Part shown: in pieces, positions 1 through 9,135 of the stretch
Layout: each line of letters starts with the position of its first letter
Numbering within the stretch: the stretch's first letter is position 1
Source of the DNA: HTCC2207 sp002685195
GTDB taxonomy: Bacteria; Pseudomonadota; Gammaproteobacteria; Pseudomonadales; Porticoccaceae
Direction: 5' to 3'
Assembly (NCBI GenBank): GCA_051201675.1
Contig: CP179212.1
Location: forward strand, 310,001 to 374,000
Length of the DNA stretch: 64,000 bases
Translations under genes and position numbers: made by a program
The notes under the pieces: generated by a model
Told to the model about the DNA's origin: nothing
The model's database searches: none
What the model saw: the letters and a program-made list of their open reading frames with translations, nothing else

Positions 1-267
1 GCTAAACAGTCCGTTATGTATTTCAGGGGCGATAGACTGGAATTCCTCACGACGATTCTCTTCAGTAACTTCATCACTACGCAATCGTTGAGATAAATGA
101 AACGGACGAGAGGCCTTTACCACAGATTCACAGTTTGCAGTTTGGAGCTGGTCCACCAAATCTAAAACACTGCTGAGCCGATCCGTTACATCGGTTATTG
201 TTTTTTCGTCAATCGAAAGTCGCGATAATGTCGCCAACTTTTCAATTTCTTCTCGTTTAATGGTCAT
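1..267 (-). CDS. gatC: GatC, aspartyl/glutamyl-tRNA amidotransferase subunit C (3' end cut by window edge)
   Basis: Reading the minus strand from the ATG at 267 gives 89 codons with no stop before the window edge. The product begins MTIKREEIEKLATLSRLSID and continues through a segment ending ...SIAPEIHNGLFS, which matches the small GatC subunit (about 95 aa), so only a few C-terminal residues are missing. GatC stabilises the GatCAB amidotransferase that makes Gln-tRNA(Gln) and Asn-tRNA(Asn) from mischarged precursors in the cytoplasm. gatA and gatB would be expected just outside the window on the left. The divergent arrangement with mreB is the usual one in pseudomonads and relatives. Confidence 0.88.
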   Translation of the reverse strand, partial: MTIKREEIEKLATLSRLSIDEKTITDVTDRLSSVLDLVDQLQTANCESVVKASRPFHLSQRLRSDEVTEENRREEFQSIAPEIHNGLFS

Positions 268-579
268 TCTTTGGCCTATCTTTTAGGATATTTTCGTCGA
301 GTTTGGTTAGGAACGCTAACTTCCCCCTTACCAAGGTGGCTAAGGTACCATAAATGACGCAGTTTGGTTACTCAGATCACTTCTCAGAAGACATAAAACT
401 CAGTGCTTCAGGGAAATTTACGTTAATTTTTAATAGATGTAGGAAGTTTGCCTCAAGATCAGCTAGAATCGACTACTAAATGTAGTTTTTAGCAGTTTCT
501 AAACTGTTGCCCGTTAATTTTAAAACATCGTTATCACATGGCTTTGATAATGATGGTTGTAACTTAGGAAGTTTTGCAG
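268..579. other. Divergent gatC/mreB intergenic region
   Basis: This 312-bp spacer has no convincing ORF. It must carry the promoters of gatC (minus) and mreB (plus), but I see no clean -35/-10 pair for either. A short hairpin (ACTAC at 472-476 with GTAGT at 482-486, then a T run to 490) sits about 90 bp before mreB and is a weak terminator-like element. The mreB ribosome binding site AGGAAG is at 566-571, 8 nt before the ATG at 580. Confidence 0.4.
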
Positions 580-1614
580 ATGCTCAAAAGAATTCGTGGT
601 ATGTTTTCCAGCGATTTATCGATCGATTTAGGTACAGCAAATACGCTTATTTACGTTCGTGAGAAAGGTATTGTTCTCAATGAACCTTCAGTTGTTGCAA
701 TTCGACAACAAATGGGACAAAAGATTGTCGATGCTGTGGGCGTTGATGCTAAAAGAATGCTGGGCAGGACTCCTGGCGATATTACCGCGATCCGTCCACT
801 CAAAGATGGGGTTATTGCTGATTTCCAAGTGACGGAAAAAATGCTTTTGCATTTCATTAAAAAAGTTCATGACACAAGTTTTTTCCCTCCAAGCCCAAGA
901 GTACTCATCTGTGTTCCTTGTATGGCGACAGAAGTTGAGCGTAGAGCAATTAAAGAAGCTGCCTATCATGCTGGCGCCAGAGAAGTACATTTAATTGATG
1001 AGCCTATGGCTGCTGCTATAGGAGCTGGGCTACCAGTGGAAGAGGCGGTTGGCTCCATGGTAGTCGATGTCGGTGGAGGGACAACCGAAATTGCTATTCT
1101 TTCCCTTAGCGGAGTGGTTTATGCCGATTCAGTTCGTATAGGCGGCGATAGGTTTGATGAGGCTATCGTTAATTTTGTACGGCGAGAATATGGTAGTGTC
1201 ATTGGGGATACTACCGCTGAGCGAATTAAGATGGAAATTGGCGGTGCCTATTTAGCAAAAGAGGTTCGTGAAATTGAAGTAAGAGGACGCAACCTTGCAG
1301 AAGGTATTCCAAAACGTTTTTCATTGACTAGTGATGAGATTCTCGGTGCGCTTCAGGAACCTTTGGTGGGAATTGTTCAGGCGGTCAAGCGTGTTCTGGA
1401 ACAGTCACCGCCGGAGTTGGCCTCTGACATTGCTGAAGCTGGAATCGTACTAACAGGCGGTGGCGCGCTACTCAAAGACCTTGATAAGCTTCTTGCCCAC
1501 GAAACAGGATTACCTGTCATTGTTGCAGAAGAGCCGTTAACTTGCGTCGCCCGCGGTGGTGGTGAATTTCTCGACATGATGGACAACCGCAAGCTCAACA
1601 AGCTAGCTTTTTAG
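580..1614 (+). CDS. mreB: MreB, rod shape-determining actin homologue
   Basis: This encodes the bacterial actin that polymerises under the inner membrane and guides the elongasome (MreC, MreD, RodZ, PBP2, RodA). The 344-aa product starts MLKRIRGMFSSDLSIDLGTA; the N-terminal amphipathic segment is followed by the phosphate-1 loop (DLGTANT, near residue 15), and the second nucleotide loop VDVGGGTTE is near residue 165. An in-frame TTG lies six bases upstream at 574, but the Shine-Dalgarno AGGAAG (566-571) fits the ATG at 580 best. mreC follows after a 56-bp gap, beginning the mreBCD-maf-rng-yhdP run. Confidence 0.96.
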   Translation: MLKRIRGMFSSDLSIDLGTANTLIYVREKGIVLNEPSVVAIRQQMGQKIVDAVGVDAKRMLGRTPGDITAIRPLKDGVIADFQVTEKMLLHFIKKVHDTSFFPPSPRVLICVPCMATEVERRAIKEAAYHAGAREVHLIDEPMAAAIGAGLPVEEAVGSMVVDVGGGTTEIAILSLSGVVYADSVRIGGDRFDEAIVNFVRREYGSVIGDTTAERIKMEIGGAYLAKEVREIEVRGRNLAEGIPKRFSLTSDEILGALQEPLVGIVQAVKRVLEQSPPELASDIAEAGIVLTGGGALLKDLDKLLAHETGLPVIVAEEPLTCVARGGGEFLDMMDNRKLNKLAF

Positions 1615-1670
1615 AGGGTTTGTCGGGTAGCTCAGAGTTCTATTACTACTGATTTATCGGGAGCACTATC

Positions 1671-2519
1671 ATTAGCAAAGTTTTCGCTAAACCATCTTCG
1701 ATCGTTCGTAGGATTCTTTTAATTGTTGCTTTGGCAACTGGAATGATGGGCATTCACAGCTATACCGATTGGCTGAAACCTATCGAAAGATTTTCAGATA
1801 AAGCGTTAGTTCCACTGCATTGGTTAGCTAATATTCCATCCCAATTGAACGCCTGGGGTGAGTTAATCTTATCTGATCGCTCTGATTTAGAGTCAGAAAA
1901 TACTCGCTTAAATCAAGAAAACTTAATTCATCGAGGACAATTGCAAAGGATGGCAGAGCTTGCGGCTGAAAATCTTCGCCTCCGTCTTTTGCTCAATGCC
2001 ACAGAGCTCTTAATGGATAGTGTTCTAGTGACCGAGGTTATCGGTGTTTCTCCAAGCCCAAAAAGTCACACGCTCATTGTTGATAGAGGGATTGAAGATA
2101 ATGTTTATGTTGGCCAACCTATCTTGGATGCCGAAGGGTTGATGGGCCAAATAACAGCAGTTTTTGAAAGTCACAGTACTGCCTTATTGATAACCGATAG
2201 CACACATGCGATTCCTGTTCAGGTACTACGTAATGGTATGCGCTCGATTGCGGAGGGAACCTCAGATTACAATAGGATGAGACTTCGGTTTATTTCTTCG
2301 ACTGCCGATATCAAGAAAGGTGATCAACTTGTGAGTTCAGGTTTGGGTGGACGTTTTCCGTCAGGATATCCCGTGGGGCGCGTCATTGGAATTAAGCGAA
2401 ATCCAGGGGCCAACTTTATTGATGTGGAGGTGGAGCCGGCTGCTGAAATGGACCGGAGCAAATATCTTTTATTAGTGTTTACCTCAAAAGACGGTACAAC
2501 AATAGGGAATTCTCAGTGA
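1671..2519 (+). CDS. mreC: MreC, rod shape-determining protein (probable non-canonical start)
   Basis: MreC is an inner-membrane-anchored periplasmic scaffold of the elongasome. The product has an N-terminal membrane helix, a coiled coil around the SDLESENTRLNQEN stretch, and the paired beta-barrel domain containing VIGVSPSPKSHTLIVDRG and LVSSGLGGRFPSGYPVGRV. The first standard start codon in frame is TTG at 1731, which would begin inside the membrane helix and has no ribosome binding site. The frame is open back to the TGA at 1650-1652. The upstream residues (ISKVFAKPSSIVRRILLIVA) supply the basic flank and the first half of the helix. CGGGAG at 1658-1663 sits 7 nt before an ATT at 1671 (ATC at 1668 is the alternative), so initiation at AUU or AUC is inferred. 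The gene overlaps mreD by a GTGA. Confidence 0.85.
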   Translation: MSKVFAKPSSIVRRILLIVALATGMMGIHSYTDWLKPIERFSDKALVPLHWLANIPSQLNAWGELILSDRSDLESENTRLNQENLIHRGQLQRMAELAAENLRLRLLLNATELLMDSVLVTEVIGVSPSPKSHTLIVDRGIEDNVYVGQPILDAEGLMGQITAVFESHSTALLITDSTHAIPVQVLRNGMRSIAEGTSDYNRMRLRFISSTADIKKGDQLVSSGLGGRFPSGYPVGRVIGIKRNPGANFIDVEVEPAAEMDRSKYLLLVFTSKDGTTIGNSQ

Positions 2520-2992
2520 TCCGATTAGGACCTGGCATGGGCGTTATTATCTCGATTGCCATGGCAGTGGTTTTACAACTCATTCCAGTCTCTGGTTATT
2601 TCCTGCTTTGGAAGCCTAACTTTTTGCTATTAGTGGCGGTTGGATGGGTTATTTTTCAGCCTAGCCAATGGGGAGTGGGTTTTGCTGCCGCAGTAGGACT
2701 ATTAGCAGATATCATATTCCGATCTCCTATCGGACTGCATGTCTTAACCTTCTCGATTATTGCCGCGATTCCACTCTTTCTTAGTGGGTGGCTAGTATAT
2801 TTTTCCTTGATTCATCGATGTGTATTTATTTTCTTACTAACAATTTTGGCTGAAATTTTGAGAAATATGGTATTTTCAATGTGGGAAATTCCCACTGACT
2901 ATAGCTATATACCGATGGCAGCTCTCGTCTCGGTTTTGGTGTGGCCTTTCATTGATTGGTTTTTAAAAAATGTTAACTATAAACGAAACTGA
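2516..2992 (+). CDS. mreD: MreD, rod shape-determining membrane protein
   Basis: This 158-aa protein is hydrophobic almost throughout, with about five predicted membrane helices, as expected for MreD, the integral-membrane partner of MreC in the elongation complex. Its GTG start overlaps the mreC stop (GTGA), implying translational coupling. Recognisable family features are the ILLWKPNF-like motif (here FLLWKPNFLLLVAVGWVIF) and a segment with PIGLHVL. Identity rests on position between mreC and maf plus topology, because MreD sequences diverge strongly. Confidence 0.9.
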   Translation: MIRLGPGMGVIISIAMAVVLQLIPVSGYFLLWKPNFLLLVAVGWVIFQPSQWGVGFAAAVGLLADIIFRSPIGLHVLTFSIIAAIPLFLSGWLVYFSLIHRCVFIFLLTILAEILRNMVFSMWEIPTDYSYIPMAALVSVLVWPFIDWFLKNVNYKRN

Positions 2993-3608
2993 TTCCCCAG
3001 ATGATGGCCAGAATTACGACCTTGTCCTAGCTTCTGGCTCGCCAAGGCGTAGCGATATATTGAGCCAGATTGGTGTCAGATATATTGTTGTAGTCCCCGA
3101 AATAGATGAAAGTCCGCGAGTGGGTGAGTCAGGACTTGAGTATGTCTCTCGCCTGGCTTTTGAAAAGGCTAATAAAGTATGCCAGTTAGAAATCTCCGAT
3201 AGGCCGGCTCTTGGTGCTGATACTATTCTTGTGTGCGATGGGCAATTGTTTGGTAAACCCTGTGACTTTGATGCGTTCAGAGAAATGATTACATCATTAT
3301 CTGGCCGCAAACACAGTGTACTATCGGCAGTAGCAATGAGTAATAGGAGTAATAGTGGCGTTTTGGTGTCTGAAACTTCCGTAACTTTCAGGGCTATTTC
3401 GGACCAAGAAATTCTCTCTTATTGGCAAACGGGCGAGCCAAAAGATAAAGCAGGTGGCTACGCCATTCAAGGATACGGTTCAATTTTTGTCAAAGAAATC
3501 CTAGGAAGTTATAGCGGTGTTGTGGGTTTGCCAATTGTAGAAACTTGCTCTTTGCTTAATAGATTTGATGTGCCTATTTGGCAAGATCTCCAGATTCCCC
3601 CACTTTAA
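2970..3608 (+). CDS. maf: Maf-family nucleoside triphosphate pyrophosphatase (YhdE type)
   Basis: Maf proteins hydrolyse non-canonical or dTTP/UTP nucleotides to the monophosphate. The 212-aa product has the family signature LASGSPRRSDIL near residue 20, the EIDE motif, the catalytic GADTILVCDGQLFGKP region and the late DKAGGYAIQGYG motif. The YhdE subfamily is suggested by the mreD-maf-rng context. The start at 2970 overlaps the end of mreD by 23 bp and has no strong ribosome binding site, so it is probably coupled to mreD translation; about 17 residues precede the conserved core. The rng start codon abuts its stop. Confidence 0.92.
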   Translation: MLTINETDSPDDGQNYDLVLASGSPRRSDILSQIGVRYIVVVPEIDESPRVGESGLEYVSRLAFEKANKVCQLEISDRPALGADTILVCDGQLFGKPCDFDAFREMITSLSGRKHSVLSAVAMSNRSNSGVLVSETSVTFRAISDQEILSYWQTGEPKDKAGGYAIQGYGSIFVKEILGSYSGVVGLPIVETCSLLNRFDVPIWQDLQIPPL

Positions 3609-5111
3609 ATGGCTACAGATATGAATTATGAACTTCTTATTAACTGTATTCCAGGTGAGCTACGCGTTGCTTTGCTAGAGGAGAATATCGTTCAAGAAGT
3701 TCATGTTGAGCGTGAGGATGAATCAAGTATCGTGGGCAATATTTACTTAGCCAAAGTTGTTAGGGTAATGCCTGGGTTGCAAGCAGCATTCATTGATTTT
3801 GGTGCAAGTCGTACTGGGTTTTTACATGTCGATGATGTAAATCCGATACCTCAGACGCGAAAAAGTAAAACTGGCGCAGATAATGGAATTGAAATTAGAC
3901 ACCTGCTGCATGATGGCCAATCAATTATCGTTCAGGTTGTCAAAGAGCCGATAGGAGATAAAGGGGCTAGACTAACTGCTCAAGTTTCAATAGCTTCAAG
4001 GTATCTGGTTTTCATGCCCGGGCGTGAGGGCATAAAGATATCTCGTCTAATTAAAGCGAAAGAGGAGAGGGAGCGTCTTGAAGAGGGTTTAATTTCTATT
4101 TTGAGAGAGTGTTACACCGACGATGACACTAATCAGGGTAGTTATATTGTCCGATCTGCTGGTCAAGACTGTGATCTTAAGGATTTAAAGTCAGATGCTC
4201 AGTTCTTACAGCTTCTGTGGTCGTCATTGCAAGGTAAAAAGGCTCGCGCTCAAACACCGGCCTGTCTTCATCAAGAGCTTTCTGTTGAGCAACGGTTAAT
4301 TAGAGATATAGACCGTACTCGCTTAAAAAGTATAACCGTAGATAACCATGAGACCGTTTCTGACTTGCACGAATACTGTGAATTAATCCAGCCAGGGCTT
4401 GAGGATTTTCTGATCTATTATGGGGATGAAGAGCCGCTGTTCCGCAAATACAAAATTGATGAAGAAATAGACGCAGCATTGCACCGAAAAGTTGATCTTG
4501 CGGGCGGTGGATACATTGTTATTGATCAAACGGAGGCTCTCGTTGCTATAGATGTTAATACAGGAGCTAGCACAGGTCGCGGTGATCCAGAACAAACTGT
4601 TTATGAGACGAATTGTCAGGCTGCAAAAACCATAGCTCGGCAATTAAGGCTTCGCAACCTGTCCGGTATTATCGTTATAGATTTTATTGATATGAATAAA
4701 ACAAAAAACCAGAATTCAGTGTTAGAAATTTTAAAACGCGCTATGAGTAGTGACCGGATTGAAAACTATGTTTCAAAATTTACAGAACTTGGACTTGTGC
4801 AGATCAGTCGACAAAGAACCTATAAATCCCTACAGCATGTATTAAATGATGATTGTTCTGGCTGTGCTGGTCGAGGAGCGATAAAATCCTTAGAGACCGT
4901 TAGCTATGAAATTTGGAGAGAGCTTTGGCGAGTCTCCAAAATTTATCAAGCTAAAAATCTAAAAATACAGGCAGCTTCTGAGGTGATCGAGTATTTATCG
5001 ATGACCAACAGCTCTGTTTTAGAGGATTTTGAGAAATCCAGAAAATGCTTAGTTCACCTCTCATTAGAGTCATCGTTTGTTAGAGAGAAATTTAATATTA
5101 TCCCGGTTTGA
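3609..5111 (+). CDS. rng: Ribonuclease G
   Basis: RNase G is the RNase E paralogue that matures the 5' end of 16S rRNA and degrades some mRNAs. The 500-aa product lacks the long C-terminal scaffold of RNase E. It has the N-terminal S1 domain (KVVRVMPGLQAAFIDFGASR, about residues 40-60), the catalytic aspartates in AIDVNTGAST and IVIDFIDM, and the zinc-link CSGC motif near residue 417. The first ATG immediately follows the maf stop; a second in-frame ATG at 3621 (MNYELLINC) aligns equally well with family N-termini. Its position between maf and yhdP is conserved across gammaproteobacteria. Confidence 0.95.
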   Translation: MATDMNYELLINCIPGELRVALLEENIVQEVHVEREDESSIVGNIYLAKVVRVMPGLQAAFIDFGASRTGFLHVDDVNPIPQTRKSKTGADNGIEIRHLLHDGQSIIVQVVKEPIGDKGARLTAQVSIASRYLVFMPGREGIKISRLIKAKEERERLEEGLISILRECYTDDDTNQGSYIVRSAGQDCDLKDLKSDAQFLQLLWSSLQGKKARAQTPACLHQELSVEQRLIRDIDRTRLKSITVDNHETVSDLHEYCELIQPGLEDFLIYYGDEEPLFRKYKIDEEIDAALHRKVDLAGGGYIVIDQTEALVAIDVNTGASTGRGDPEQTVYETNCQAAKTIARQLRLRNLSGIIVIDFIDMNKTKNQNSVLEILKRAMSSDRIENYVSKFTELGLVQISRQRTYKSLQHVLNDDCSGCAGRGAIKSLETVSYEIWRELWRVSKIYQAKNLKIQAASEVIEYLSMTNSSVLEDFEKSRKCLVHLSLESSFVREKFNIIPV

Positions 5112-5120
5112 GACCGCAAA

Positions 5121-8100
5121 ATGACTGATAAATTAGTAATCACTAACGCTTCTTGGACTCGCTGGCCTCTTGTCACTGGTGTGTCTCTGATTATTGGCAT
5201 TGTGATTCTTGTCTTGGTTGGTAGGCAAACTATTAGTCAAGTGGATAGTTTGCGTCCAGATATTGAAAAATTGCTTTCAGAGAATATTGGAGTGGAAGTC
5301 TCTCTTGGTCAATTAAGTGGCGAGTGGCCGAGGTTAGTGCCCATATTGGAAGTCGCTAGTGTGGCCATTATTGATACTGACCAAAGTCCTTCGCTGGTGT
5401 TGGACAAAATTCGAGCGGAACTTGATCTATTTAGGAGCCTTCGGCATACCAATGCGGTATGGAGAGAGTTAGTTATTGATAATCTATCGATAAAAATGGT
5501 GGAAGACTCTACAGGACGTTGGAGTTTGAAAGGCTTCACAGGAGGGTCTGAAACAGACTTGGGTGAGCTTTTAAAACCCTTTATGCACAGCAGGTTGATA
5601 CATTTAGAGAACATTCATATAGACCTTCAATCCTTTTCAGGTGAATCAACGAGTATTAAAGGGGCATCGGTCAAAGTTGAGAACGACGACGAGTTTCATC
5701 GCAGTGAAATGTCGGTTTACTTCTCAGAACAGGATGTTCCAGCCCTTTTTGTTTTAGAGGGATATGGAGATCCGTCAGATCTTGACTCATATAGCGCCCA
5801 AGGTTATCTAAAGATTCAGAACTTTGATATATCAGCGCCGCTGGTAGAGTTGGGGAAATCTTTAATGCCAAGTTCATTTAGTGAGCTTAGGCAATTTAAA
5901 GCTGGAGCAAATAGTGAAATCTGGTTAGATATAAGCCAAGGCGGAAGAATAGATATTGAGGGGACCATGTCAGTCTCTGAAGTGTCCTTGGATTGGTTGG
6001 CTGATGTGCCGCCTATAACTAACATGAGTTCAGATATTATTGGTTGGTATATACCAGGGTCAAGTTGGGGGTTTCGTCTCCAGAGTCTTGATTTTGATTG
6101 GTCTAATACACAAATAGAGCCACTAGATGTTGTCTTCAGTGAGAGGCTGGGCTCTCAGTGGGAGGATTTTGATGTTTCGATTAATCATTTGAATCTAAAT
6201 CTGCTGTCTGACTTGCTCGAGAAAACCGATGCTTTGACAGATAGCGTTTTAACAACCGTTGATAAGCTTCGGCCTAGAGGGGAGCTGAGTGTTCTGACCT
6301 TCGGGCACAATAAAGCCGGGTACTTTGCCTCAGCTAACTTAGAAAATATCAACGTTTCTCCTTTTAAAGGGGCACCTGGGATTAAAGGCGTTAATGGATA
6401 CTTAGAAATAGAGGGTACAAAAGCGCTTTTCCATATCGAAGATAATGATGGATTTCAGCTATTTTTCCCGAAGGTGTACAAGGACTACTTGCCAGTTGAG
6501 AAAGCGGTGGGAACCGTTCACGCTCAATTTAACGGCCCCGATAAAAATTTGATCATTAGAAGTTCTAATATTACTGCTCAAGTCGAAGCAGGTAATGCTA
6601 ATTTTCTATTTTCGGTGGAGCGCAATAAAAACAAATCCATACCTGAAGTTGCTCTGATCATTGGCGCGTCCGATATTAATGCAGCTTATTTTAATGAATA
6701 CTTGCCCTATAAATTGTCACCCTCATTACTAAAATGGCTAGAAGCTTCTAATTTAAAGGGAAACGTCAGAGAGTTTGGATTACTTCAGAGGGCGGGTCCT
6801 GGCGTTGATGGAATGGTAATGAGGACCACGCAGTTGATGTTTGATGTTGAGGCTCGAGCTCTTGATTATCATCCCCAATGGCTTGGGCTCAGAGACTTTG
6901 ATGCAATAGTGTTAGTTGATGATCGTTTTACTCAAGGAGAAGTGTCTCGGGGAACTATAGGTGGTGCAAATATCTTGAATACCAGCTTAGAATTGGGAGG
7001 CTATCCTCTTGGGCATCCCAAGTCTAATTTATTAACGATCAATGGAGAACTTGATTCGAGTGTTTCTGAGGCTATTGGTATCCTAGCCAACTCATCATTG
7101 GTTAATAATCTCGGTCCTTTGCCGAGCTGGGAGTATGAGGGAAAAGTTGAAGCTCAATTAGCCCTTCAGGTTCCTTTACAAAAGTCTGGAGGGACCTCTT
7201 CTGCAGGTACTTATAATATTTCGAGTACCCTGATTGATGCACATTTATCTATTCCTAATACGCCTGTTAGACTTACTCAAATGAATGGCGTTCTTAACTT
7301 CTCAAATGAGAGGGGCCTATATTCTGATTCGATCATAGGTCAATTGTGGAACCAAGATTTGTCCGCGAATCTGGCAAAGCGAAATGGTGTGCAACGGATC
7401 TTCATAAATACTATCGTTGAGCCAGCGAGTCTTAACCAGCTAGTTAATTTTCCATGGACTAAAGTTGTCACAGGCAACATTCCCATTGAGGGAGAATTGA
7501 CTATTAAGGGTGGAGCTGAGATTGCTCAGGATTCATTAATTTTGGGATTAGACGACCTCAGCCCAGTGACTTTACTCATAAACAGCCAGTTAGAATCCAA
7601 TGAAATAATCCTTCCGTGGCCGTTGGGGAAAAGTGCTAGCGAAAAACGAGACCTTGCTTTGAAATTGCACTTTGACTCTGGATTGACCCGCATCGAGGGA
7701 ACCATGGGAGATAAGTTGGTTGCAGATCTACGTTTTGTTGAAGGCATCTTCAGTAGAGGTGTTGCAAGTTTTGATCGAACAGCAAGTGTTCCTTCTGATA
7801 ATGAAATGCTAATTGCAGTTTATTTACCAACGGTAGATCTTGACTCCTGGCGTCCGATTGCAACCTTATTTGGTGAAAAGCCTTCTGAGACTCAACCCAC
7901 ATGGTACCCAGTCTTTGATATGAACTTTGATTTTCTTGAATTGGGTGCCTTAGAGTTGAAACTGATCAAATCAGAAACTAAGTTTATTGATGGCCAAATT
8001 GATTTGCAGTTCTTTAGTAATCTTGCTGATGGAAAGTTATTAATTGACGACACCCTCGGCGATGTGCCGAAGCTAACTTTGACTAGGCTAAATATGTCTA

Positions 8101-9053
8101 AAGACTTTTTGGCAGAGAAAGTAAGCGGTCAATTATTAGATCCCAGAACATTTCCAGCATCAGATATAGTCTTGGAAAGTGTGGCTGTCGATGAAAAATT
8201 GTGGGGCAATATATCTTTTCAATTACGGCCAAATTCAGAGGGAGCAGCGTTCAAGAATATCGAAGGAGATATTTTTGGATTAAGGCCAGGCGAACTAGCT
8301 GAGGAAGGAGAGACTCTGTTTTTCTGGGGATTTGATGATAAGCAATATTCCAGCCGGCTGACTGGGCCAGTGGGCATCAATAATATAGGCGATCTTTTTG
8401 AGGGCCTCGAAATACCCACGCCAGTAGATAGCCAGTCAGGGAAGTTAGTTCTAGATCTTGACTGGTTGGATCAACCTTGGAATTTTTCTAAGCAAAATAT
8501 AGCTGGAAACTTCTATGTAGAGCTCAACCAAGGTAGCTTTTATACATCGCCTGGAGGTGCTAGTGCAGCATTAAAATTGGTTAGTTTATTTAATTTTGCA
8601 AATTGGTTGCGGCGATTACAGTTAGATTTCTCTGATGTAGTGGGAGAAAACTTAGCGTATAACAATCTCCAAGGTAAAGTGGAATTTGATGAAGGACGAG
8701 CACGTCTTTTAGATCCACTCAAAATGCAGATGCCCTCAGGTCGTATGAGTATGGAGGGGGAATTCAATCTACTTAATGAAACTGCGGATGCACAACTTGT
8801 TGCGACTTTACCAGTGGCTACCAACTTACCATGGGTAGTTGCTCTCTTAGGAGGTATTCCCGCAGCCGCAGGAGTTTACGTAACCAGTAAGATTGTAGAG
8901 AAGCAAGTAGATAGACTCTCCAGTATCAGCTATAACTTAAATGGCCCGTGGGATGATATCGAAGTTTCTGTTGATAAAATATTCGCTGCACAATTAGATG
9001 AAAAGCCTATTGAAACTCCAGTTCCCGTGCAATCAAGTGGTAATAAGAAATAG
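5121..9053 (+). CDS. yhdP: YhdP, large AsmA-like envelope protein (TIGR02099 family)
   Basis: This 1310-aa protein has one N-terminal membrane helix (about residues 15-35) followed by a very long periplasmic part rich in beta strands. It contains the WP/VPILEVASV motif of the DUF3971/AsmA-like family and ends with a segment like WLRRLQLDFSDV and ...NLPWVVALLGGIPAAAGVYV typical of YhdP C-termini. YhdP is one of the bridge-like proteins (with TamB and YdbH) implicated in moving phospholipids from inner to outer membrane. It starts 9 bp after rng. In many relatives nit and/or tldD follow, but here the next gene is yjgA on the other strand. Confidence 0.92.
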   Translation: MTDKLVITNASWTRWPLVTGVSLIIGIVILVLVGRQTISQVDSLRPDIEKLLSENIGVEVSLGQLSGEWPRLVPILEVASVAIIDTDQSPSLVLDKIRAELDLFRSLRHTNAVWRELVIDNLSIKMVEDSTGRWSLKGFTGGSETDLGELLKPFMHSRLIHLENIHIDLQSFSGESTSIKGASVKVENDDEFHRSEMSVYFSEQDVPALFVLEGYGDPSDLDSYSAQGYLKIQNFDISAPLVELGKSLMPSSFSELRQFKAGANSEIWLDISQGGRIDIEGTMSVSEVSLDWLADVPPITNMSSDIIGWYIPGSSWGFRLQSLDFDWSNTQIEPLDVVFSERLGSQWEDFDVSINHLNLNLLSDLLEKTDALTDSVLTTVDKLRPRGELSVLTFGHNKAGYFASANLENINVSPFKGAPGIKGVNGYLEIEGTKALFHIEDNDGFQLFFPKVYKDYLPVEKAVGTVHAQFNGPDKNLIIRSSNITAQVEAGNANFLFSVERNKNKSIPEVALIIGASDINAAYFNEYLPYKLSPSLLKWLEASNLKGNVREFGLLQRAGPGVDGMVMRTTQLMFDVEARALDYHPQWLGLRDFDAIVLVDDRFTQGEVSRGTIGGANILNTSLELGGYPLGHPKSNLLTINGELDSSVSEAIGILANSSLVNNLGPLPSWEYEGKVEAQLALQVPLQKSGGTSSAGTYNISSTLIDAHLSIPNTPVRLTQMNGVLNFSNERGLYSDSIIGQLWNQDLSANLAKRNGVQRIFINTIVEPASLNQLVNFPWTKVVTGNIPIEGELTIKGGAEIAQDSLILGLDDLSPVTLLINSQLESNEIILPWPLGKSASEKRDLALKLHFDSGLTRIEGTMGDKLVADLRFVEGIFSRGVASFDRTASVPSDNEMLIAVYLPTVDLDSWRPIATLFGEKPSETQPTWYPVFDMNFDFLELGALELKLIKSETKFIDGQIDLQFFSNLADGKLLIDDTLGDVPKLTLTRLNMSKDFLAEKVSGQLLDPRTFPASDIVLESVAVDEKLWGNISFQLRPNSEGAAFKNIEGDIFGLRPGELAEEGETLFFWGFDDKQYSSRLTGPVGINNIGDLFEGLEIPTPVDSQSGKLVLDLDWLDQPWNFSKQNIAGNFYVELNQGSFYTSPGGASAALKLVSLFNFANWLRRLQLDFSDVVGENLAYNNLQGKVEFDEGRARLLDPLKMQMPSGRMSMEGEFNLLNETADAQLVATLPVATNLPWVVALLGGIPAAAGVYVTSKIVEKQVDRLSSISYNLNGPWDDIEVSVDKIFAAQLDEKPIETPVPVQSSGNKK

Positions 9054-9135
9054 TAGCAACCAGTTGAGCGAGAAAATGTATCTCTATTTAGTGGATATTG
9101 GCCAACTCAATATTATTTGGTGGCTTGAAATAAAT

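Noticed and set aside
448..469. TTGCCT and TAGAAT as an mreB promoter
   Set aside because: The spacer is only 10 bp.
688..990. Minus-strand open frame inside mreB
   Set aside because: It lies within a conserved gene, has no ribosome binding site or recognisable domain; it is a shadow of the coding strand.
9061..9135. GCCAA/TTGG-type hairpin between yhdP and yjgA as a terminator
   Set aside because: The stem is short and bulged and lacks a T run.
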